Shown piece by piece: positions 1-6,055 of a stretch of DNA of 9,618 bases. Every line of letters begins with the position of its first letter. The first letter of the stretch is position 1. Source of the DNA: Methanomicrobiales archaeon (GTDB taxonomy: Archaea; Halobacteriota; Methanomicrobia; Methanomicrobiales; JACTUA01). Under the pieces are notes generated by a model, which saw only the letters and a program-made list of their open reading frames with translations, ran no database searches and was not told the DNA's origin. The stretch covers positions 1 to 9,618 of the forward strand of contig JAJRDC010000072.1 of NCBI GenBank assembly GCA_028678635.1, given 5' to 3'. The position numbers and the translations under genes are program-made.

Positions 1-93
1 ATGTATATTCACACACAGTGGACCGATGATCCTCTTTTCGATGATATCTCATCCAGGACAGGAAAGGCATCAGGTGCCCTGGAATGTGAACCC
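1..93 (+). promoter_or_regulatory. Probable promoter/leader of the DEAD-box helicase
   Basis: The stretch before the preferred helicase start is less GC-rich than the gene. It holds a TATA-like string at 3-9 (GTATATT), a second weak one near 42-49, two CGATGAT direct repeats (24-30 and 39-45), and a GATGA/TCATC inverted repeat at 40-53. The helicase frame stays open through it to an ATG at base 1, but the 31 residues so encoded have no helicase character. I therefore read it as non-coding; the exact transcription start cannot be fixed. Confidence 0.35.
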
Positions 94-1581
94 ATGAAAC
101 CCACATCATTCGACGACCTCGCTCTTCCACCGGATCTCCGGCGGGGCGTGCAGGACCTGGGATTTGAAGAGCCCACGCCCATCCAGGCGCTGGCCATCCC
201 GGCGATCCGGCAGGGCCTGGACGTTATCGGCCAGGCCCACACCGGGACCGGGAAAACCGCGGCCTACGGCCTCCCGCTCCTGGAGAGGATTGATACCGGG
301 AACCGGTCCATCCAGGCGCTGGTCATCTGCCCCACCCGGGAGCTGGCCATCCAGGTAGCCGAGGAACTGACCCAGCTGGCCCGGCACAAACGCGGAATCG
401 TGATCCTCCCGGTGTACGGCGGCCAGTCCATGGACCGGCAGCTGCAGGCCCTCCGGAAAGGCGTGCAGGTGGTGATCGCGACCCCGGGCCGGCTCCTGGA
501 TCACCTGCGCCGCCGGACGATCACCCTGGACCAAGCCCGGTTTGTGGTGCTGGACGAGGGGGACGTGATGCTGGACATGGGCTTCATCGAGGACATCGCA
601 GCCATCCTCCAGCGGACTCCGCAGGAACGCCAGACCCTCCTCTTCTCGGCCACGGTCCCGGAGGAGATCCGGGATCTGGCGAACCGGTATCTCAAAAACC
701 CGAAGACGATCCGGGTGGTGCACGAGCACCTGACGGTACCCGGGATCGAGCAGCGGTACTATCCAGTGGGGGAGCAGGAGAAACTGGAGGTCCTGACCCG
801 GCTCCTGGAGGAGCACGACCCGAAGCAGTCCCTGATCTTCTGCAATACGAAACGCCGGACCGATGCGCTGGCACGCCGGCTCCGGGCCCGGGGGTTCCCC
901 TCAGAGAAGCTCCACGGGGACATGACACAGGGGCAGCGCGAGCGGGTGATGGGGAAGTTCCGGCGGGGCGAGATCAGCGTGCTTGTCGCCACCGACGTGG
1001 CCGCCCGGGGTATTGACGTGGAGGGGATCGACGCCGTCTTCAACTACGATGTCCCCAACGACCCGGAGTACTACGTGCACCGCATCGGCCGCACGGCCCG
1101 GGCCGGGAGGGGCGGGAAATCCTTCACCCTGGTCTCGCCCCATGAGATGCCCCGGCTGAAGGAGATCCAGCGGTATGCGGGGATCACCATCGCCCAGGAA
1201 GCGGCCCCGGGGGCCGGGCCGAGGCCCCCGCTGGCGGCCCCGGTTTCACCACCCCCCATCCCCGGGGCTCCACCTGTCGCTGCCATCCCCCAGGCTCCCC
1301 CGGGAGCCGTTATGACGGTGCCAGCGAAAACATCTCCCCCTGCTCCCTGGCCCACCCCTCCGGCACCGGTCCCCCCCACCGGCCACACCATCGAGGACCG
1401 GGTTCGGACCCTGGTCCGGCAGGGAGGCCTGGAATTCCACCAGGAACGGGTGCAGCAGCTGGTGGACTCCGGGCTTTCACCCATGGACATCGCCTCGGCG
1501 CTCATGGCCCTGGCCGGGCCGGCGAGGGCTCCGGACCACCACGGCGGCAAGAGGTCAGGAAACCGCCGGCGGAAACGGTAA
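94..1581 (+). CDS. DEAD-box ATP-dependent RNA helicase
   Basis: This is an ATP-dependent RNA-unwinding enzyme of superfamily 2, acting in the cytoplasm on structured RNA (ribosome assembly, mRNA remodelling or cold adaptation; the exact role is not visible). Numbered from ATG 94 (495 aa), the motifs run in order: Q motif around F7-Q31; motif I AHTGTGKT 48-55; Ia PTRELAIQ 80-87; Ib TPGR 130-133; motif II 154-157; III SAT 185-187; IV LIFCNTK 247-253; V VATDVAARGID 298-308; VI HRIGRTARAGR 329-339. Motif II reads DEGD, not DEAD. A Pro-rich linker (about 370-430) leads to a helical segment (431-475) resembling the C-terminal dimerisation region of CsdA-type helicases, then a basic tail ending KRSGNRRRKR. 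ATG 94 is preferred because DEAD proteins normally begin just before the Q motif. The frame is open to an in-frame ATG at base 1, and no strong ribosome site precedes either start. Confidence 0.95.
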   Translation: MKPTSFDDLALPPDLRRGVQDLGFEEPTPIQALAIPAIRQGLDVIGQAHTGTGKTAAYGLPLLERIDTGNRSIQALVICPTRELAIQVAEELTQLARHKRGIVILPVYGGQSMDRQLQALRKGVQVVIATPGRLLDHLRRRTITLDQARFVVLDEGDVMLDMGFIEDIAAILQRTPQERQTLLFSATVPEEIRDLANRYLKNPKTIRVVHEHLTVPGIEQRYYPVGEQEKLEVLTRLLEEHDPKQSLIFCNTKRRTDALARRLRARGFPSEKLHGDMTQGQRERVMGKFRRGEISVLVATDVAARGIDVEGIDAVFNYDVPNDPEYYVHRIGRTARAGRGGKSFTLVSPHEMPRLKEIQRYAGITIAQEAAPGAGPRPPLAAPVSPPPIPGAPPVAAIPQAPPGAVMTVPAKTSPPAPWPTPPAPVPPTGHTIEDRVRTLVRQGGLEFHQERVQQLVDSGLSPMDIASALMALAGPARAPDHHGGKRSGNRRRKR

Positions 1582-1585
1582 TCCT

Positions 1586-1635
1586 CCTTCGGGAAGGTGC
1601 CGCATCGGTCCCTGTCTGTTTTTCCTCTTCTCCCC
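1586..1635 (+). terminator. Putative terminator after the helicase
   Basis: Just past the stop codon is a small CCTT-CGGG-AAGG hairpin (1586-1597). It is followed by a pyrimidine-rich tract with five T's at 1619-1623 and TTCCTCTTCTCCC after it. Archaeal RNA polymerase stops at T tracts with little need for a hairpin, so the tract is the main signal. Confidence 0.4.
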
Positions 1636-1732
1636 CGATCTCGCCTGAACTGTTGTGTCCTGTTCACAGGATTTCTTTGACCCCGTCCCCCCGGTAGCCG
1701 GAAAATCAAGCAGGAATGATAAACTGTCACCA

Positions 1733-1740
1733 TTGATATA
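1733..1740 (+). promoter_or_regulatory. TATA box for the subtilase gene
   Basis: TTGATATA differs by one base from the archaeal TTTATATA consensus and sits in the only AT-rich part (about 1701-1740) of the intergenic region. Archaeal spacing of roughly 25 bases puts the transcript start near 1762-1765, giving a leader of about 110 bases that begins where the hairpins begin. Confidence 0.55.
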
Positions 1741-1760
1741 CCGGCGGGGAAATGGCCTCA

Positions 1761-1872
1761 CGGGTGGAGGGTGCGCCACCCCGCTGCCCGGTGAACCGAT
1801 CCGAAGGAGGATTCCCTACCATCCCCTCCTGCGGGCGCCGGGCAGGGATTCTCTCGACCGGAGGGTGCTGCA
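1761..1872 (+). promoter_or_regulatory. Structured 5' leader of the subtilase gene, possible translational switch
   Basis: Three pairings are seen directly: a GGGTGG/CCACCC hairpin (1762-1767 with 1776-1781); a 10-pair stem with one G-U (1784-1793 with 1836-1845); and inside it AGGAGG (1805-1810) with CCTCCT (1825-1830). The real ribosome site GGAGGGTG (1860-1867) lies 5 bases before the ATG at 1873. CCCTCC at 1824-1829 is also a perfect complement of GGAGGG at 1860-1865, so one anti-Shine-Dalgarno segment can pair with either the decoy or the real site. That this controls translation is inference. No known riboswitch family is recognised. Confidence 0.4.
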
Positions 1873-4869
1873 ATGACGAAACCGACCGGATACCGGCTCT
1901 TATCCATCCTGTTTGTTCTGCTGATGGGGGCTCTCTGCATGATGCCCGCGGCCGCGGCTTCTGCCGCCGATGACCGTAGCACGACCACGAAACTGTACCG
2001 GGTCACCTCAGGTGACCGGGGGACCCAGGAGTACATCGTGAAGTTCCAGTCCCCCCAGGCCATGAAGAAGTTCCTGGCAGCGAAGGACCCGGACATGAAA
2101 ACTACCCTGAAACGGGAATGGAAGCGGCTGGATATGATCCTCGTGGAGCTCACGCCGAAGGAGGCGAAGGAACTCTCCCGGCAGCGGGACATCCTCTTTG
2201 TCGAGGAGAACCATGACGTGCAGCTGCTGGATGCCCCCCGGGGCCTGAACATGGCCGAGCTCGCAAAGAACGGGCGGCTTCCCGACCTTTCCACGAGGGT
2301 GCAGTATGATGGCGTGGTCCCCGGGGAAGAGTTCCAGTACGGGACCCAAATGCTGGGCGCGGAGGAGTTCTGGAACCGTGGATACTTCGGGAAAGGCGTG
2401 AAGATCGGGATTATCGATACTGGGATTGATTACAACCACCCCGATCTCAGGGTGAAAGGAGGGTACTCGTTCTGGTTGAGGAGCCCCAACTACCGGGACG
2501 TCCTGTTCCATGGGACGCACGTAGCCGGGATCATTGCCGCCCAGCACAACGGGTTCGGGGTGGCCGGCATGGCCCCCGACGCCGAGCTCTACAGCCTGGC
2601 CGTGTTCAATCCCCTCGGGATGGCGAGCCTCGGGGGGATCCTGGATGCCATCGAGTGGTGCATGGACCATGACATCGACATCATCAACATGTCATTCGGG
2701 TCGGCATACCCGTCCCCTGCCCTCAGGGACGCCTGCGACCGCGCCTATGAGAGCGGCATCCTCCTGGTCGCCGCGGCAGGGAACTCTGGCCGGGGAGGCG
2801 GCATGGACACAGTCTCCTACCCGGCCCGCTACGACAGCGTCATCGCCGTCTCGGCCATCGACGAGAACGGGGAGGTGGCGAGCTGGTCCAGCCGCGGCCC
2901 GGAAGTGGAGCTGGCAGCCCCCGGTGTCGAGATCCTCTCCACCTTCACCTGGCCAGATTACTATGAACACACGTACGAATACCTCTCCGGCACGTCCATG
3001 GCCAGCCCCCATGTTGTGGGCCTGGCAGCCCTGATCCTCTCCGCCAACCCCGGCATGCCCCCTGCCGAGATCCGGCGGCGCCTCGTGGAGTTCGCCCGGG
3101 ACGCGGGCCCGACCGGGCGGGACTGGGACTTTGGGTTCGGGATCCCGCAGCCCGATCGCCCCGATGAAACACCCGATTCCAGTACCCCGGTGGTGGATGC
3201 CGGCGGGCCCTACCGTGGCATCCCCGGTGAATCCGTGGAGTTCAGCGCGGCAGGGACCATGGACCCGGACGACAACTTCCTTTCCAGTACCTGGGACTTT
3301 GGTGACGGCGTGACGGGGACCGGCTCCGGGACCACACACGCCTACCGGGCCCCGGGGGACTATCCCGTGACCCTGACGGTCACGGACCGGGACGGCCTCG
3401 TCGGTACCGCAGCCACCATCGCCTCCATCCGGGCCGGGGTGGTCCGGACCGTCACCCTCACGGCTTCTGACATGGGACTCGCCGCTCCCGGGTCGATCCA
3501 GCTCCGGCGGCTCACTGTCACCGCCGGGGTGCAGAAAGGGGCAGCGACCTACGGCCTCGCCAGGTTCACGCCGGGACCGCAGGAGGATTCCTTCGTGCTC
3601 TCGTCGGAGCTGCACCTGACCGGGAAGTCCCGGAAACCCACATACCTGGAAGGGACCGTACGGACTGACCTGCTTCCCTCATCGATGGCAGGGGCCTGGG
3701 CCGGGATCACCTACCCGGAGGTTGACAGGGCTGCGATCCGGTCACTCGAACCCACCCTCGGGATCTCATCCCTGGGCACGACCCTGGGCCAGGGGAAGGT
3801 GAACACCTTTACGGTACCGAGAGGAGCCATGGAATCCTTCCAGGAATCCTGGACGAAGGGAGCCGTCGCCTTCCGGGTCGCCCTTTCCAGCACGAAGGCC
3901 GCCAACACCTACACCTGGGAGAAGCCGGAGCTGACCGTCCGGTACGTGGAATCCATCTCCACCGCCAACATGGCACCCGTCGCCCATGCAGGCTACGACC
4001 GGAGGGTGATGCAGGGAACAAGCGTGGTCCTGGATGGATCGGCAAGCTATGATCCCGAGGATTCCCCGCTCTCCTACGAATGGGCCCAGCTGAAGGGAAC
4101 CCCTGTGGATCTGGCCCCGGTACCCGGCAACACGGCTGCCGTCACGTTCCCGGCCCCTGCCGGGAACGACGTGCTGGAGTTCGAGCTCCGGGTCAGTGAC
4201 CAGGTCCATACTGTGACAGATCGCGTCACCCTCTACCTGAACAGCGCAAAGGCCACGATCCACACGGTGACCCTGAGACCGGATCCCGGGAAATCCGGTT
4301 TTGTCTCCAGCGAATTCCCGGGCCTGAACTTCTTCGACGGCCGGGACATCACCGCCGGTCCTGTGCTCCGGGAGCGGAAGGCCAGTGAACCCTCGTCAGG
4401 CGCAACCTTCACCTGCGGGGCTCTGCAGTTTGATCTGTCTGGTATCCCGCCGGGTTCCCAGATCACCTCCGTGTCCCTGGAGCTGACAGGGAACCGTTTT
4501 ACCCCGGATGCAAACTCCGGCTACGATGTACGGATCGTATCCCCGGAGCTGGACACCCGGTGGTCGGAGCTGGACTGGGACAGTCTCAGCAATGCCCGGG
4601 TGGTGGCGTCATTCTCGCCCCACCTTGCCCACAAGGACCTGAAGGAGGATCGGATCAACAAGCTGAAAGTGGATCCCACCGTCCTGGAGGCCCGGCGGGC
4701 ATCGACAGGGCTTGTGACGATCCGGATCGATGGGCCGACGACCCGGACCTTCTTCCGGAACTGGTACGCCTGGTGGTCCGGCAATGACCCGGAATACCGG
4801 GCCAAAGCTCCCCGCCTGATCCTCACCTACAGCGCCCGGGATGCGGTGGCAGGTGAAGGATCACCCTGA
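1873..4869 (+). CDS. Secreted subtilisin-like serine protease (peptidase S8) with PKD domains
   Basis: This is an endopeptidase exported from the cell and presumably active on proteins in the envelope or medium. The 998 residues comprise: a signal peptide (hydrophobic core 9-21, likely cut after ASA at 31); an I9-type inhibitory propeptide (about 40-118); an S8 catalytic domain (about 158-425) with Asp182 in IIDTGID, His213 in HGTHVAG, oxyanion Asn304 in AAGN and Ser375 in GTSMASPH; PKD 1 (about 438-520, WDFGDG 474-479); a beta-sandwich domain (about 525-692); PKD 2 (about 700-790, SYEW 734-737); and a second beta-sandwich (about 796-988) with a DNRLRE/disaggregatase-related look (RWSELDW 896-902). 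The full triad, oxyanion Asn, propeptide and signal imply an active, self-maturing enzyme. There is no C-terminal membrane helix or sorting tail, so it is probably released or held by the PKD/beta domains. The start is fixed by GGAGGGTG at 1860-1867 and by the signal peptide. Its own promoter and a T-tract behind it suggest a single-gene transcript. The natural substrate is unknown. Confidence 0.95.
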   Translation: MTKPTGYRLLSILFVLLMGALCMMPAAAASAADDRSTTTKLYRVTSGDRGTQEYIVKFQSPQAMKKFLAAKDPDMKTTLKREWKRLDMILVELTPKEAKELSRQRDILFVEENHDVQLLDAPRGLNMAELAKNGRLPDLSTRVQYDGVVPGEEFQYGTQMLGAEEFWNRGYFGKGVKIGIIDTGIDYNHPDLRVKGGYSFWLRSPNYRDVLFHGTHVAGIIAAQHNGFGVAGMAPDAELYSLAVFNPLGMASLGGILDAIEWCMDHDIDIINMSFGSAYPSPALRDACDRAYESGILLVAAAGNSGRGGGMDTVSYPARYDSVIAVSAIDENGEVASWSSRGPEVELAAPGVEILSTFTWPDYYEHTYEYLSGTSMASPHVVGLAALILSANPGMPPAEIRRRLVEFARDAGPTGRDWDFGFGIPQPDRPDETPDSSTPVVDAGGPYRGIPGESVEFSAAGTMDPDDNFLSSTWDFGDGVTGTGSGTTHAYRAPGDYPVTLTVTDRDGLVGTAATIASIRAGVVRTVTLTASDMGLAAPGSIQLRRLTVTAGVQKGAATYGLARFTPGPQEDSFVLSSELHLTGKSRKPTYLEGTVRTDLLPSSMAGAWAGITYPEVDRAAIRSLEPTLGISSLGTTLGQGKVNTFTVPRGAMESFQESWTKGAVAFRVALSSTKAANTYTWEKPELTVRYVESISTANMAPVAHAGYDRRVMQGTSVVLDGSASYDPEDSPLSYEWAQLKGTPVDLAPVPGNTAAVTFPAPAGNDVLEFELRVSDQVHTVTDRVTLYLNSAKATIHTVTLRPDPGKSGFVSSEFPGLNFFDGRDITAGPVLRERKASEPSSGATFTCGALQFDLSGIPPGSQITSVSLELTGNRFTPDANSGYDVRIVSPELDTRWSELDWDSLSNARVVASFSPHLAHKDLKEDRINKLKVDPTVLEARRASTGLVTIRIDGPTTRTFFRNWYAWWSGNDPEYRAKAPRLILTYSARDAVAGEGSP

Positions 4870-4887
4870 GGATACCTCGCCTCCCGC

Positions 4888-4900
4888 GATCTTTTTTGTT
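4888..4900 (+). terminator. T-tract terminator after the subtilase
   Basis: Six consecutive T's at 4892-4897 within GATCTTTTTTGTT lie 23 bases past the stop codon. This is the usual archaeal termination signal. A bulged GC-rich hairpin (4921-4929 with 4951-4959) follows it. Confidence 0.6.
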
Positions 4901-5021
4901 CCACTTCCGAAGGGCCGGGGCCCGGGATCCCTCACCTTCCCTGGTTCCCTGATCCGGGGTGCGGTCCTAGGGGATTCCTCGAGGTATGAAGGAGATATAA
5001 TAGTGATTAGCCTTCTTTTTC

Positions 5022-5070
5022 CTTTGAATATATATTATAATAGAAATGCATAGAAAGAAAGTTATTTATA
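5022..5070 (+). promoter_or_regulatory. AT-rich island with strong TATA elements
   Basis: In an otherwise GC-rich window, 5022-5070 is dominated by A and T, with AATATATATTATAATA at about 5027-5042 and TTATTTATA at 5062-5070. The second closely matches an archaeal TATA box and predicts a start near 5095. The nearest plus-strand gene begins at 5394, so the transcript would carry a leader of about 300 bases or include a separate small RNA. A weaker TATA-like CTTTATCC at 5342-5349 could drive a short-leader transcript of the same gene. Confidence 0.5.
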
Positions 5071-5094
5071 GTGCTGCTGCATATTACATGTTGG

Positions 5095-5393
5095 GCATAC
5101 CCCACCGGTTCCGCAAGGGACCTGGTGCAGGGAACTCCGGACGGTACTGCCATCACTGACTTCTCTGGGGGCCTCCGGAAGTTCCCGGCCCTTATCCTCC
5201 TACATTCTTCCACGGGGAACATCCTGCAGTATATCTGCCGTTCCCCTGGGTTGATGGGATGCCAGCAGGGATCGTTTCCAGCACGGCAGGGATCAGGGTA
5301 CCGTTACCCGGCCCGCGAAGTCTCCCTCCGGAAAACGACGTCTTTATCCTGTCAGGGCTGACATGACTCTCCGGAGTCCAGTGGAGGGAGATC
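5095..5393 (+). promoter_or_regulatory. Long structured leader (or small RNA) before the cysteine hydrolase
   Basis: No convincing gene lies here. Inverted repeats seen directly: 5131-5140 with 5175-5185 (one bulge); GGGGAAC/GTTCCCC 5214-5220 with 5240-5246; GGGTA-CCGT-TACCC 5296-5309; TGTCA-GGGC-TGACA 5350-5363; GACTC-TCCG-GAGTC 5365-5378. The ribosome site GGAGGGAG (5383-5390) has a perfect 8-base complement, CTCCCTCC, at 5322-5329. With flanking pairs this makes an 11-pair stem (5320-5330 with 5382-5392, G-U at both ends) closing around the last two hairpins. Such a fold would hide the ribosome site. It is either a cis-regulatory leader or an independent RNA; no known family is recognised. 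Confidence 0.45.
5265..5294 (+). repeat. Pair of 9-base direct repeats, possible operator
   Basis: GCAGGGATC occurs at 5265-5273 and again at 5286-5294, 21 bases apart start to start, about two turns of the helix. That spacing suits a dimeric regulator on one DNA face, about 50-75 bases before the weak TATA-like box at 5342. If transcription starts near 5095 the repeats lie in the leader instead. Chance is possible. Confidence 0.3.
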
Positions 5394-5963
5394 GTGAGAC
5401 CGGCACTCCTGCTCATCGATATGCAGAATGACTTTGTGCGCGAGGGAAAACCCCTGCGGGTGGCCGGGGCTGAAGCCATCATCCCCCGTGTCCGGTTCCT
5501 GCTGGATCTCTTCCGGGAGCGGAGGCTCCCGGTGGTGCACGTGCTGAGGGTGCACCGGCCTGACGGCTCTGACGTGGAAATCATGCGCCAGGAGATCTTC
5601 CGAAGGACCCCCTTTGCCGTCGCCGGCACGGAGGGGGCTGAGGTGATCAGCGAGCTCGCCCCTGCCGGGGGCGAGTTCACGATCCGGAAGATCCGCATGA
5701 GCGCATTCCTGGGAACTGACCTGGACCTCCTCCTCCGGTCCATTGGCGTGGACACCGTTGTCGTGGCCGGGATCCAGACACCGAACTGCGTGAGGACCAC
5801 CGTCTTTGATGCCATGGCCTGCAATTACCGGACCGTGCTCGTGGACGACGCGGTGGCGGCCCAGTCCGATGAGATCCACCGGTGCAATGTCCGGGACATG
5901 GAGAGAATCGGTGTGAAGATCCTCACCGCTTCCGGTATGCCGACGTTTCTTTCCCGGCCCTGA
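5394..5963 (+). CDS. Isochorismatase-family cysteine hydrolase
   Basis: This is a cytoplasmic alpha/beta hydrolase of the isochorismatase-like superfamily (isochorismatases, nicotinamidases, N-carbamoylsarcosine and ureidoacrylate amidases). The 189 residues are the usual single-domain length. The triad is complete: Asp9 in LLIDMQNDF, Lys99 in IRKIRMSAF, and nucleophile Cys132 in GIQTPNCVRTT, preceded by the family's turn region. A cysteine nucleophile favours amide or carbamoyl hydrolysis. The Asp-x-His metal site of nicotinamidases is not evident (the matching stretch reads RVHRPDG), so I do not call it PncA. The start is a GTG with GGAGG 6 bases upstream, and the protein then begins at the first strand as expected. 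A long structured leader precedes it and a TauE-type permease follows after 92 bases on the same strand. The substrate cannot be named from sequence. Confidence 0.9.
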   Translation: MRPALLLIDMQNDFVREGKPLRVAGAEAIIPRVRFLLDLFRERRLPVVHVLRVHRPDGSDVEIMRQEIFRRTPFAVAGTEGAEVISELAPAGGEFTIRKIRMSAFLGTDLDLLLRSIGVDTVVVAGIQTPNCVRTTVFDAMACNYRTVLVDDAVAAQSDEIHRCNVRDMERIGVKILTASGMPTFLSRP

Positions 5964-6031
5964 TCATGATCGGGAACGATCTTCGATGCTGGTCTCCGCG
6001 AATGGCCGCGGACCTCCTGGTTCGGCCATTC
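5962..6031 (+). promoter_or_regulatory. Palindrome and 9-pair hairpin between hydrolase and permease
   Basis: GATCATGATC, a perfect 10-base palindrome, overlaps the hydrolase stop codon (5962-5971). It is followed by a perfect 9-base inverted repeat, GAATGGCCG (6000-6008) with CGGCCATTC (6023-6031), around a 14-base loop containing ACCTCCTGG. No T tract follows, so it does not look like an archaeal terminator. It could be an mRNA processing or stability element, or an operator. No clear TATA box is seen in the 92-base gap. Confidence 0.4.
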
Positions 6032-6055
6032 CTGTAGGATGCGGGATCGCGTCTG

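Noticed and set aside
1752..1973. Small plus-strand frame overlapping the subtilase start
   Set aside because: Its ATG lies upstream of the predicted transcript start, it has no ribosome site, and it overlaps the signal peptide in another frame.
2692..3615. Minus-strand open frame inside the subtilase gene
   Set aside because: It is antisense to the catalytic and PKD domains, low in complexity and has no family signal, so it is a shadow of high GC content.
5071..5361. 96-codon plus-strand frame starting with GTG in the intergenic region
   Set aside because: It has no ribosome site, lies too close to the TATA box at 5062-5070 to be within the transcript, and its product resembles nothing known; the DNA is better explained by RNA structure.
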